Below the pieces are notes generated by a model. It ran no database searches and was not told the origin of the DNA. It saw only the letters and a list, made by a program, of their open reading frames with translations. Made by a program: the position numbers and the translations under genes. A DNA stretch of 64,000 nucleotides, from the NCBI GenBank assembly GCA_021821885.1, contig JAKARO010000001.1, positions 1-64,000 on the forward strand. Reading direction: 5' to 3'. The stretch is from Pseudomonadota bacterium (GTDB lineage Bacteria; Pseudomonadota; Gammaproteobacteria; Acidithiobacillales; Acidithiobacillaceae). Below, in pieces: positions 36,624 to 45,351 of the stretch; the first letter of the stretch is position 1, and each line of letters opens with the position of its first letter.

Positions 36624-39600
36624 CTATCCGGACCCGGAACGGGCCCGGAGATTTTCAAAAAACACGTAGAAGGCCGGGGTCACATAGAGGGTGAGCAGCT
36701 GCGAAACCACAATCCCCCCGGCTACGGCAACACCAAGCGGGACCCGTGATTCGGCACCCGCTCCAAAACCGATGGCAATGGGCAGGATTCCCAGAATGGC
36801 GGCCAGATTGGTCATCATGATGGGACGGAACCGGGTCATGCAGGCATCTGCAATGGCTTCAGCGGCGGCGGCTCCCTCGCGTCGTCGGCGGATGGCAAAA
36901 TCGACCATGATGATGCCATTTTTCTTTACCAGTCCCACCAGCATGATAATGCCCACAAAACTGAAAAGATCCAGCTGCTGGTGAAAAATCCACAGGGACA
37001 GAAGCGCCCCAAGGCCTGCAAGGGGCAGGGCCGTCAGGATGGTGAGGGGATGGATAAAATCCTCGTAGAGAATGGCCAGAATGGCGTAGATAAGTGCCAC
37101 AGTCGCAAGAAGCAGCAGCGGGAGCGTGCTGCTTGACTGGCGGAAGGCAGCGGCCGTACCGCCAAAACTGCCGTGGACATTGGCTGGCAGTATCCCTGCA
37201 GCTGCCTTTCCGACCTCCCGCGTCGCCTGGCCCAGGGAAATTCCCGGGGCCACGTTGAAAGAAACCGTAACACTGGGAATTCCATCATAGTGGCTGATGC
37301 TCAGCGGACCCACCCCATAGGAGAAATCCGCCAGCGCTGCCAGTGGCACAAGGCCGGCATTGCCCGGGAGCATGATAGCATTGAGGGCACCGATGCTCTG
37401 CTGGAAACGTCGCGCAAGATCCAGAATCACCTCATACTGGTTTGTGGCCGCATAGATGGTACCCACCTGTGTACCGCCGAAAGCGAAGTCAAGGGCCTGC
37501 TCAACCGCTTTGGTCGTAACGCCCAGGGATTCTGCGCGATGGTGCAGAATCCGGACGTTTATCTGCGGATTGGCCACCTGCAAATCCGTGCTGACGGCCT
37601 GGATGCCAGGAATCTTGCGCAGGGCCCGGACAAGGCGTGGCACGACTGCATCCAGGTTTTCCTGGTTCTCGCTCTGCAGGGTGTACTGGTAGCTGGCCTG
37701 GGAGGCAATGGGTCCCATCTGGATGGCAGGGGGCAGAAGAAAACTGCCCTCTACTCCAGGAAAACGCTGCACAATCCTCCTCAGCCTGGCGATCACTGCA
37801 GATCCACTGGAACGACGGGATAACGGTTTCAGCCGGATGATGAGACGGCCAGTGTTGGCCGAGCCGAATCCTCCCACACCCTGTCCAGCGCTGGACAGGA
37901 CCGATTCCACGGCAGGGTCATGGCCTACGGCAGCGGCCACACGCATCTGGACCTGCTCCAGCCGACTGAAGGAAATTCCCTGGGGATATTGCAGGTTGCC
38001 CATAACCATTCCGCTATCTTCGCTGGGAATAAATCCTTTGGGCAGCACCAGAAACAGGCCGGCCATGGCCAGAAAACTGAGCATGGCTCCAAAGTACGTC
38101 CAGATCCGGTGCCCAAGACTCCAGCGCAGACTACGGCCATACCAGGAGCGAAGACGGTCAAATCCTCTCTCAAATGTACCAGGATTTCCATGCCGGATCC
38201 GGAGGTAACGGGCGCAGAGCATGGGGGTAAGGGTAAGGGACACCAGTCCCGAAAGCAGGATCACGACGGCAATTGTCACCCCAAATTCCCGGAAAAGGCG
38301 CCCGATAATCCCGCCCAGCAGCAGAAACGGCAGAAAAACCACAGCCAGGGAAATGGTCATTGAAAGCACGGTAAACCCAATCTCGTGGCTTCCCCGATAG
38401 GCAGCCTGTTCGGGCAGCTCTCCGGACTCCCCATGCCGGGCGATGTTCTCAAGCATGACCACGGCATCGTCCACCACAAAACCCACGGCGAGAGCAAGGG
38501 CCAAAAGGCTCAGGGTATTCAGGGTATACCCCAGCATAGCCATTACGGCGAAGGTCCCCAGGATGGAGACTGGGATGGCAAGGGCACCAATCAGGGTTGG
38601 ACTGCCACGGCGGAGAAAGAGCCAGAGTACCCCGGCCACGAGCAGGGAGGCGAGAATCAGGGTAAGTTCCACTTCCTGGACTGCGGAGCGGATATAGCCG
38701 GCCTTGTCGTAAACAACCTGGAGCCGGGCCCCGCCCGGGAGGTCGGCGGCGAAAGCCGGAAGTCTCTTCTGGATGGCAGAGGAGATGGCAACGGTATCCG
38801 CATTGGGCTGCCGTACTACTGCCAGAATAAGGGCGCGACGCGATCCTATCCAGCTGGCTATCTGGTCATTGTCAACTCCATTCTCTACCGTAGCCACATC
38901 CGCAAGGCGGACGACTGCACCACCGTTCTGCAGGACCGGCATGCTGCGGAATGCAGCAGCATCGTGCAGCTGCCCATGGACATTGAGGGCATAGTTCCGG
39001 TCGGGGGCCAGCAGCGTGCCTTGGGGAAGATTAACATTGTGGCTGGCAATGGCCTGGTCCAAGGCCTGGAGGGACAGTCCCCTGGCCTGCATGGAGAAGG
39101 GGTTGGCATGAATCCGGACAGCATAGTTCTGCTCACCAAACACTTCGACCTGTGCCACACCCGGTATGCCGGAAATGGCGGGAACCACCCGGTCGAGGGC
39201 ATACTGGTTAAGGCGGTAGATAGGCATGCCGGATGCCGAGAGGGCAATGAACTCGATGGGTGCCGCCGACGGGTTGAGCTGCCGGACGAAGGGAAGGCTG
39301 GGCATGCCGGGAGGCAGGAGGTGCTGCGCCTGGGTGACCGCATTCTGGACGTTCTGCGTCGCCACATTGATATTCTGGCTGAGATCGAACTGCAGGATGA
39401 TCCGCGTCGAACCCTGGCTGCTGGTCGAGCTCATGGCCGAAAGTCCCGGTATGGCCGAGAACTGTTTCTCCAGCGGGGTAGCGACACTGCTGGACATCGT
39501 CTGCGGACTAGCACCCGGCAGACTGGCGGCAACCAGTACCGTGGGAAAGTCCACACTGGGAAGCATGGCTACCGGAAGCCCTAGAAAGGCGAAAAGCCCA

Positions 39601-39671
39601 TATATGACCACTGCCAGACTGACAATGACGGTCATCACCCGCCGGCGGATGAAGAGGGCGGAAAAGTTCAC
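36624..39671 (-). CDS. RND efflux pump, inner-membrane transporter
   Basis: This 1015-residue protein belongs to the HAE1 branch of RND transporters, which drive drugs or other amphiphiles out by proton influx. It has 12 membrane segments in two repeats; TM4 carries LALAVGFVVDDAVVMLENIA with the paired Asp of the proton path. The ending VVSQLLTLYVTPAFYVFFEN is typical. Divergence from metal-type pumps (no MEM motif seen) favours organic substrates. It overlaps the adaptor gene by 4 bases. Confidence 0.93.
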   Translation of the reverse strand: MNFSALFIRRRVMTVIVSLAVVIYGLFAFLGLPVAMLPSVDFPTVLVAASLPGASPQTMSSSVATPLEKQFSAIPGLSAMSSTSSQGSTRIILQFDLSQNINVATQNVQNAVTQAQHLLPPGMPSLPFVRQLNPSAAPIEFIALSASGMPIYRLNQYALDRVVPAISGIPGVAQVEVFGEQNYAVRIHANPFSMQARGLSLQALDQAIASHNVNLPQGTLLAPDRNYALNVHGQLHDAAAFRSMPVLQNGGAVVRLADVATVENGVDNDQIASWIGSRRALILAVVRQPNADTVAISSAIQKRLPAFAADLPGGARLQVVYDKAGYIRSAVQEVELTLILASLLVAGVLWLFLRRGSPTLIGALAIPVSILGTFAVMAMLGYTLNTLSLLALALAVGFVVDDAVVMLENIARHGESGELPEQAAYRGSHEIGFTVLSMTISLAVVFLPFLLLGGIIGRLFREFGVTIAVVILLSGLVSLTLTPMLCARYLRIRHGNPGTFERGFDRLRSWYGRSLRWSLGHRIWTYFGAMLSFLAMAGLFLVLPKGFIPSEDSGMVMGNLQYPQGISFSRLEQVQMRVAAAVGHDPAVESVLSSAGQGVGGFGSANTGRLIIRLKPLSRRSSGSAVIARLRRIVQRFPGVEGSFLLPPAIQMGPIASQASYQYTLQSENQENLDAVVPRLVRALRKIPGIQAVSTDLQVANPQINVRILHHRAESLGVTTKAVEQALDFAFGGTQVGTIYAATNQYEVILDLARRFQQSIGALNAIMLPGNAGLVPLAALADFSYGVGPLSISHYDGIPSVTVSFNVAPGISLGQATREVGKAAAGILPANVHGSFGGTAAAFRQSSSTLPLLLLATVALIYAILAILYEDFIHPLTILTALPLAGLGALLSLWIFHQQLDLFSFVGIIMLVGLVKKNGIIMVDFAIRRRREGAAAAEAIADACMTRFRPIMMTNLAAILGILPIAIGFGAGAESRVPLGVAVAGGIVVSQLLTLYVTPAFYVFFENLRARSGSG

Positions 39672-40813
39672 GGTTTTCCCGCCCTGTCACCGGCCGGGCC
39701 CGGACTCAGGGACGTCTCCGCCGAAATTTCCGGAGCCACGACCTGGACCCTTGCCCCGGCAAAGATCCGCGCAGGCACGGGATATATGGCCGGGCTACCG
39801 ACGGGAAATCCGTCAACCACGGCGTCTTTTCCATTTTGCCAGAGCACCCGGACCACTTTCGTTTCCACCCGCCCATCCAGGGCCTCATAGACAAAATGTC
39901 CTGCATTCCCCTGCTGTACGGCCGCAACAGGCAAAACGGTGGCCCGGGCCAGATGTTCTACCGGCAGACGCACTTCCACAAACCCCCCTGGCCACAGACG
40001 TGCCCGGAGGTTCGCAGCCTGCGCCTGGACACGGATGGTCGCCGTAGATGTGCTGACGCTGTTGTCCACGATCTCCAGCCGCGCCGTATCAAGTCTTTTA
40101 CCCTGCTTTTCGTCAAAAACCGGGATGGCCCAGCCTTCCATCTTGGCCCTGTGCACCGCTTCCAGTAGCCCCTGGGGGATCTGGAACGTGATTCCCATGG
40201 GACTCACCTGGTTGATAGTGGCCAGCAGGGTCTGGTTTGCGACCACCAGATTCCCGGGCTTGAGCTGCGCGAGCCCGATCCGTCCGCGGATGGGTGCCAC
40301 AATTCGGGTATAGCCCAGGGCAAGCCCGGCCTGGCGGACCGCCGCCTGGTCCGCAGCCACCTGGGCCTGGGCCGCCTGGGACTGGGACACCGCCTGCTCG
40401 TAACTCTGGCGCGTAATAAAATCTTTCTGTACCAGGGGCTGGTCCTGCCGCACCTGTTCCGCATTGTACCGGGCACTGGCCCTGGCCGCTTCCAGATTGG
40501 CCCTGGCCTGCGCCAGGGCTGCCTTTGCCTGGTCAGGATTGATGACAAACAGCAGCTGTCCACGCCGAACCATCCCCCCCTGGCGGAAATGGAAGGATTC
40601 CAGCATTCCGGAAGTCTGGGGTACCAGATTGACGGTCTGGAGTGGGGTTACCGTTCCCAGGAAACTCTCGTAGCGGGTCATGGAGCGTACCTGCGCGTGC
40701 ACGACAGTAACTCGCAGGATCGGCGGACCCTGGTGCCCTGACTTCTGGCAGGCGGCCAGACCACAGGACAGAAAAAGGACAAGGACCATTCGGTTCCAAA
40801 AACGTCGTTTCAC
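39668..40813 (-). CDS. RND efflux periplasmic adaptor, lipoprotein
   Basis: This 381-residue membrane-fusion protein links the inner-membrane pump to the outer-membrane channel. A lipoprotein signal (FLSCGLAACQ, Cys22) anchors it. Lipoyl-like halves (VNLVPQTSGMLESFHFRQGG; GYTRIVAPIRGRIG) flank a helical hairpin rich in Ala and Gln, followed by the beta-barrel and membrane-proximal domains. It overlaps both neighbours by 4 bases in the order channel, adaptor, pump. Confidence 0.93.
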   Translation of the reverse strand: MKRRFWNRMVLVLFLSCGLAACQKSGHQGPPILRVTVVHAQVRSMTRYESFLGTVTPLQTVNLVPQTSGMLESFHFRQGGMVRRGQLLFVINPDQAKAALAQARANLEAARASARYNAEQVRQDQPLVQKDFITRQSYEQAVSQSQAAQAQVAADQAAVRQAGLALGYTRIVAPIRGRIGLAQLKPGNLVVANQTLLATINQVSPMGITFQIPQGLLEAVHRAKMEGWAIPVFDEKQGKRLDTARLEIVDNSVSTSTATIRVQAQAANLRARLWPGGFVEVRLPVEHLARATVLPVAAVQQGNAGHFVYEALDGRVETKVVRVLWQNGKDAVVDGFPVGSPAIYPVPARIFAGARVQVVAPEISAETSLSPGPAGDRAGKP

Positions 40814-42249
40814 GGATGTGCTGCTCCCACCGGCATACCCACGGCCTGGCCAAGCTGGGCCAGGGCCACATAACTGCTGACCAGATTGGAAATGAGACTG
40901 TAACGGGACTGGGCCAGGGCCGTCTCGGCCTGCAGTACATCCTGGATGGTTGCCTGCCCAACCCGGTACTGGGCAAGGACCACTTCCAGCGCCTTGCCCG
41001 CGTTGGCCAGACTGCTGGAGGCACCGGGATAGGCGGCCAGGTCCCCCTGAAAACTGTGATAGTCCTGCCAGACAGCGGCAAGAGTAGTGTTGCGGGTACT
41101 GTTCATTGTGGCTTCATCCTGCCGGGCCGTGGCTTCGGCCTGACGGACCTGGTAGTGGTTGCTGAAGCCGGTAAAGAGGGGCACGGTCAGTGTAAGCCCC
41201 AATGTCCAGGTGTCTCCTGGCTGGAATCCTCCCTGAAACTGGTAACCATAGGATCCGGAAATTCCAAGGGTGGGCAGTCCTTCTTCCCGGACTGCCCGTA
41301 CGCTGGCACGGGCAACGGCGACCTGGGCCCTTGCCTCCTGGAGGGCCGGATTTTCCTTCTCCGCGGCCCGCATCAGCCGGCGGGCCGCATCCCGCAGGCC
41401 CGCCGGAGGATGACTCCCTGGAGTCAAAGGCACAATATGGATGGCACTTCCCGGTGCAAGTCCCAAGGTGCTCGCCAGGGTGCCCTGGCTCGCAAGCACT
41501 GCCTGCTTCTGGCCCGCATAGGCGGACTCGGCCTGGGCCAGCGCAGCCCGGGCCTGGTAGAGGTCGCCAATCGTTGCCTGGCCTGCCCGGTGAAGAACCT
41601 CCGCCGCCTCCAGGGCCTTCCGGTTTTCAGCCACCGTCCTGGCATCCGCTTCCAGCAGGGCCTGGCTACCCATCAGCTGGTAATATGCCTGGGTTACGGA
41701 GAAAACAACGCTCTGCAGGGTCTGGTTCTGGGTAAATCCGGCTACCCACTCCTGGGCCTCCGCAACGTCATACCGGGCACGGCGCAGGCCAAAGTCCCAC
41801 AGGGTGTAGCTGAGAGTCAGGTCTGGAAAGGCGCTGTTCCGGGCCGGGACCCTGAAACCGGCGGTCGATACCGCCTGCCGGCGCGTAGCCGTACTCCCCA
41901 GGGTAAGGGTGGGCAGCCAGACGCTTTCCGCGACACCCACCGCCGCCGCCCGGGCGAGCAGTCCTTCCCATGCCGCAGCCGTCTGCGGGTTATGGGACAG
42001 GGCAAAAGACGTCAGTGCCGGCAGCGTCCAGATGCGTTCGGCCTGCACGGCAAACCACGGTATCCGGCCAGGCAGCCGGGGAAGCGGGGCCCTTTTTCCC
42101 AGCCATGGTTTTGCAGGTTGGCCAGGGACTCCCCGCCCGGTATCCAGGGGATCTCCAGAAAGAAACCCAAGGCCCGCCTGCGCAGCTGTCCCCCAGAAGA
42201 AGCATCCCAGCAGAAATGCCATTCCTGCTCCGCTGCGGCGAATACCCAT
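40810..42249 (-). CDS. TolC-family outer-membrane efflux channel
   Basis: This 479-residue protein has a signal peptide (MAFLLGCFFWGTAAQAG) and two OEP repeats with the long amphipathic helices and the NPALQEARAQVAVARASVRA and YRVGQATIQDVLQAETALAQ segments of the family. No lipoprotein Cys follows the signal, so it resembles TolC rather than OprM. It is the first gene of the efflux operon, divergent from the Spy-like and two-component genes by about 210 bases. Confidence 0.92.
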   Translation of the reverse strand: MGIRRSGAGMAFLLGCFFWGTAAQAGLGFLSGDPLDTGRGVPGQPAKPWLGKRAPLPRLPGRIPWFAVQAERIWTLPALTSFALSHNPQTAAAWEGLLARAAAVGVAESVWLPTLTLGSTATRRQAVSTAGFRVPARNSAFPDLTLSYTLWDFGLRRARYDVAEAQEWVAGFTQNQTLQSVVFSVTQAYYQLMGSQALLEADARTVAENRKALEAAEVLHRAGQATIGDLYQARAALAQAESAYAGQKQAVLASQGTLASTLGLAPGSAIHIVPLTPGSHPPAGLRDAARRLMRAAEKENPALQEARAQVAVARASVRAVREEGLPTLGISGSYGYQFQGGFQPGDTWTLGLTLTVPLFTGFSNHYQVRQAEATARQDEATMNSTRNTTLAAVWQDYHSFQGDLAAYPGASSSLANAGKALEVVLAQYRVGQATIQDVLQAETALAQSRYSLISNLVSSYVALAQLGQAVGMPVGAAHP

Positions 42250-42461
42250 GAAGGTGCCTTTTCCTGCCTTCTGATAGAGGCCATTGTCGGAAATTGGCAG
42301 GAAAAATAGAAGTGGCCCCTACAGCTGTTTTGTGTTGCAACCTGTGAATGCAGGGAACAGAATTCGCAACCTTTAAAACTTGGCTGCTGGCAAAACTGCC
42401 GGGAAGGAGACTATCTTTTCAGGGTGGGAACCATTTCCCACCATTTTGCGGGGACAAAATC
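42250..42461. promoter_or_regulatory. Divergent control region of efflux and two-component genes
   Basis: GGTGGGAA (42423-42430) and TTCCCACC (42435-42442) form a perfect 8-bp inverted repeat with a 4-base spacer just ahead of the Spy-like start. GCAACCT occurs twice as a direct repeat, 29 bases apart (42337 and 42366), a plausible response-regulator site. Promoters for both directions must lie here. Confidence 0.5.
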
Positions 42462-43007
42462 ATGTCAAAACCGTCTGGAATACATAACCTGTTTTTTGCC
42501 GTGATCCTGGCACTCGGACCGGCTGCCGCACTGGCTACCCCAGGTGCGGGCGGAATGGGGCAGGCCCCTGGCATGCCGATGGCCGGCGCTGGCTGTCACC
42601 TCTCGGGTCCCGGATTGCACTGGAGGATGGCAAACGCCCCAGTTCCCATGCTCATGCCCATCGTCTGGCGCCATGCCGTTGCACTGAAACTGACTCCCAC
42701 CCAGGAATCGCGGTTGCGGCAGTGGCGCGGCGAACACATGAAAGTCATGCACAGCCACTGGGAACAGATGCAAAAGGACAGCAAAGCCCTGCGAAAGGCC
42801 CTGCTCGGGGGGGAATCTGGCCGTGCTATCACGCCACTGGAAACCGCGGTCCTGAAAGATCATGCAGGAATGCTGCAGCACGCCATCGGCCAGGTGGAAT
42901 TCCTGCACCATCTGCTGACTCCGGCCCAATGGACTGAAACTACCCGGATCTACACCCACATGAAAAAAGGCGGGAAACCGGGACCTGGAACCTGCCAGGC
43001 CCGATGA
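42462..43007 (+). CDS. Spy/CpxP-like periplasmic protein
   Basis: This 181-residue protein has a signal peptide (LFFAVILALGPAAALA) followed by a Met/Gly/His-rich stretch and two LTxxQ motifs (LTPTQESRLRQW and LTPAQW), the hallmark of Spy/CpxP chaperone-like sensors. A start at 42462 fits the signal peptide; upstream ATG 42348 adds an unlikely leader. Its end overlaps the response regulator start by 4 bases, so it probably feeds back on that system, as CpxP does on CpxA. Confidence 0.88.
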   Translation: MSKPSGIHNLFFAVILALGPAAALATPGAGGMGQAPGMPMAGAGCHLSGPGLHWRMANAPVPMLMPIVWRHAVALKLTPTQESRLRQWRGEHMKVMHSHWEQMQKDSKALRKALLGGESGRAITPLETAVLKDHAGMLQHAIGQVEFLHHLLTPAQWTETTRIYTHMKKGGKPGPGTCQAR

Positions 43008-43732
43008 TCCGTCGGGGCAAAATCCTGCTGGTGGATGACGATGCCAGGCTTCGCGCCATGCTGCAGCGCTACCTGGAAAACCAGGGATTTTCTGTCCACA
43101 CTGCTGCCTCCGCTACCCAGATGGGCCGCCACCTGGAGCGTGAGGCTTACGATCTGCTCCTGCTTGATGTGATGATGCCAGGAGAAGACGGGTTTTCCAT
43201 CTGCCAGCGCCTCCGGGAGCAGCAGTCTTCGCTGCCTATTATCATGCTTACCGCACGCGGGCATCTGGATGACCGTATCCAGGGCCTTGCCGTGGGCGCC
43301 GACGACTACGTACCCAAACCTTTCGAACCGGAGGAACTGGTTGCCCGCATCCGCGCGGTCCTGCGCCGCAGCCAGGACAATTCCACGGCCACTCCGACAT
43401 CCGGCTTCATTGATTTCGGATCTTTCCATCTGGCCCTGGATACGCGCACGCTCTGGCGGGACAGGACCGAAATCCCCCTGACAGAAACGGAATTTTCGCT
43501 GCTCCATGCCCTGGCAGGCCATCCCTGGCAAACCCTGTCCCGGGACCGCCTGCTCACCATGATCCATGGCCAGACAGAAGGTATCCCTGGAGCACGCGGG
43601 ATTGACGTTTTCATTTCCCGGCTGCGTCGGCTGATCGAGGACGATCCGGCGCGTCCGCGCCATATCCAGACCGTCTGGGGAAAAGGGTATGTCTTTGTAC
43701 CTGGCACGCACGGGGGGCCCCCACCAGCTTGA
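43004..43732 (+). CDS. OmpR-family response regulator
   Basis: This 242-residue regulator has a receiver domain with acidic pocket LLVDDDARLR, phospho-acceptor Asp in LLLLDVMMPGEDGF (near residue 53), TARG and the Lys of VPKPFEPEEL, then a winged-helix output domain ending DVFISRLRRLIEDDP and IQTVWGKGYVF. It overlaps the Spy-like gene by 4 bases and the kinase by 4. The divergent efflux operon is its most likely target. Confidence 0.94.
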   Translation: MIRRGKILLVDDDARLRAMLQRYLENQGFSVHTAASATQMGRHLEREAYDLLLLDVMMPGEDGFSICQRLREQQSSLPIIMLTARGHLDDRIQGLAVGADDYVPKPFEPEELVARIRAVLRRSQDNSTATPTSGFIDFGSFHLALDTRTLWRDRTEIPLTETEFSLLHALAGHPWQTLSRDRLLTMIHGQTEGIPGARGIDVFISRLRRLIEDDPARPRHIQTVWGKGYVFVPGTHGGPPPA

Positions 43733-45030
43733 AACGGTTATCCTCTCTCTGGCCTGACACCCTTTTTACCCGCATGTTTCTGCTCATTGGCGGCATTCTT
43801 CTGGTCAGCCAGGCCGCCATTTACTGGTATTTCATCCTGAACCCGGACAACCCCCAGGCCCGCCGGCTGGCGCAGAACTGGGCACAGGTCCTGGCCCTTG
43901 GAAGCCAGATCGGCTCCCAGAAGGCGATCCCTCTCCCCAACGCTGCAGCCATTGAGTTCCGCCCTGCCTCCAGGATCCATGGGGTTCCGCCCAGCAGCCC
44001 CCTGTACCGCAATGCCCTTCATTTTCTGCATGGCATGGGCTGGCCAGCTGCGCGCCTGGCGGAAAACCGCCAGCAGAAAATACTCTGGCTTATAGCCTCA
44101 CCCCCCAGGGGGATAGCCATCGGGATCCCCCCGCCAGAACCTTCCAGCCCTCTCCCTCCATGGGTACGGCTCGGCGGGATAGTCATGCTTTCTCTGATCG
44201 GAGCCTTTCTGACGGTACGCCAGCTTACCCTTCCACTGAGCCGGCTCATCTCTGGAGTCATGGCAGCACGAGAAACAGAGCACCCGGTCGTCCTGCCGGT
44301 ATCGGGACCCGCCGACCTCCGGCGGCTGGCAGTTCATCTTAACAACGCTCTCCAGGACCTGGACGAGCTCTGGAAAGAGCGCGAGATGCTGCTGCTTGGC
44401 GTTTCTCATGATCTCCGGACTCCGCTGACCCGCATGCGCATGCTGGCAGAATTCCTGCCCCGGGAGGATGCGGCCATCCGTACGGACATGATCACCAACC
44501 TGAGGGAAATGGACCAGATCATTCACCAGTTTCTGGACTACGCCCGCAGCGGCAGCGGCAGCGGGGAAGACAGTGTTACGCTGGATCTGGGCTCCTGGCT
44601 GAAAGCCTTTGCGGAAAGGCAGGGCCCGGGAACCGTTCTTGACCTTCCCCCCGGCCCCGCCATTCTTCTGAAAACCGGGCCGGTTTCCTTGGGGCGCATC
44701 CTGCAGAACCTCGTCGATAATGCCCGCCGGCACGGTACTCCACCTGTTCTGGTTTCTCTGGACAGGGCAAAGGACGGTGTCCGCATTTCCGTAAGGGATG
44801 CAGGCCCCGGGATTGATCCCGAGATTCTGGTCCGGCTGGGAACCCCCTTTGCTTTTGCGGGCCAGGGAGGAGGAACCGGACTTGGATTGGCGACCGTCCA
44901 GCGCATCCTCCGCAGGCTGGGCGGCAGGATCAGCTTCCGCAATTTTCCAGGGAAGGGCCTGGAAGCCAGGATTTTTCTGCCTTTCCCGGAAGAAGCCGGA
45001 CAGAGGGCTACGCCCCCGGGACAGCTTTAG
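43729..45030 (+). CDS. Sensor histidine kinase, EnvZ-like
   Basis: This 433-residue membrane kinase has two membrane segments (about residues 14-35 and 143-162) around a periplasmic domain, then HAMP, a HisKA site LGVSHDLRTPLTRMR (His near 227), an N-box QNLVDNARRHG and G-boxes DAGPGIDPE and GGGTGLGLATV. The start is TTG, embedded in the stop of the response regulator (TTGA), so expression depends on translational coupling. It is expected to sense envelope conditions relevant to the Spy-like protein and pump. Confidence 0.93.
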   Translation: MKRLSSLWPDTLFTRMFLLIGGILLVSQAAIYWYFILNPDNPQARRLAQNWAQVLALGSQIGSQKAIPLPNAAAIEFRPASRIHGVPPSSPLYRNALHFLHGMGWPAARLAENRQQKILWLIASPPRGIAIGIPPPEPSSPLPPWVRLGGIVMLSLIGAFLTVRQLTLPLSRLISGVMAARETEHPVVLPVSGPADLRRLAVHLNNALQDLDELWKEREMLLLGVSHDLRTPLTRMRMLAEFLPREDAAIRTDMITNLREMDQIIHQFLDYARSGSGSGEDSVTLDLGSWLKAFAERQGPGTVLDLPPGPAILLKTGPVSLGRILQNLVDNARRHGTPPVLVSLDRAKDGVRISVRDAGPGIDPEILVRLGTPFAFAGQGGGTGLGLATVQRILRRLGGRISFRNFPGKGLEARIFLPFPEEAGQRATPPGQL

Positions 45031-45341
45031 GACTTCGGATGCCCTGGACAGAGCCGGCGCAGCTCTGCCGCCTGGGTGGAGGTCAGGTTGCGCCAGGCAA
45101 TATTGCCGCAGTGCCCCTGGAGCTTCCCTTCGAGGGTACCAGGCTGGGAAACGGTACGGCCAACCGGAAAAGCGGGTACGGAACGGGTCGCCACGACTCC
45201 CGGCCCGGAAAGGCTGGCTGCCACTACCGGCGCTGCGGATTCTGCCGGTCGCCAGGGTTTCCAGAACCAGAGCACCCCACCCGCTACCAGCAGAAGAATC
45301 ACCCCAGCCCATGCCATTATTCCCATGCCGCGTTTTCGCAT
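45027..45341 (-). CDS. Small membrane-anchored hypothetical protein
   Basis: This 104-residue protein has a membrane segment near the start (IMAWAGVILLLVAGGVLWFW) and a C-terminal domain with two Cys (GKLQGHCGNIAW and LRRLCPGHP). ATG 45341 is chosen because the longer frame overlaps uvrD. It lies 10 bases after uvrD on the same strand and its last codons overlap the kinase stop by 4 bases in convergent orientation. No family was recognised. Confidence 0.65.
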   Translation of the reverse strand: MRKRGMGIMAWAGVILLLVAGGVLWFWKPWRPAESAAPVVAASLSGPGVVATRSVPAFPVGRTVSQPGTLEGKLQGHCGNIAWRNLTSTQAAELRRLCPGHPKS

Positions 45342-45351
45342 CACCACCTCC

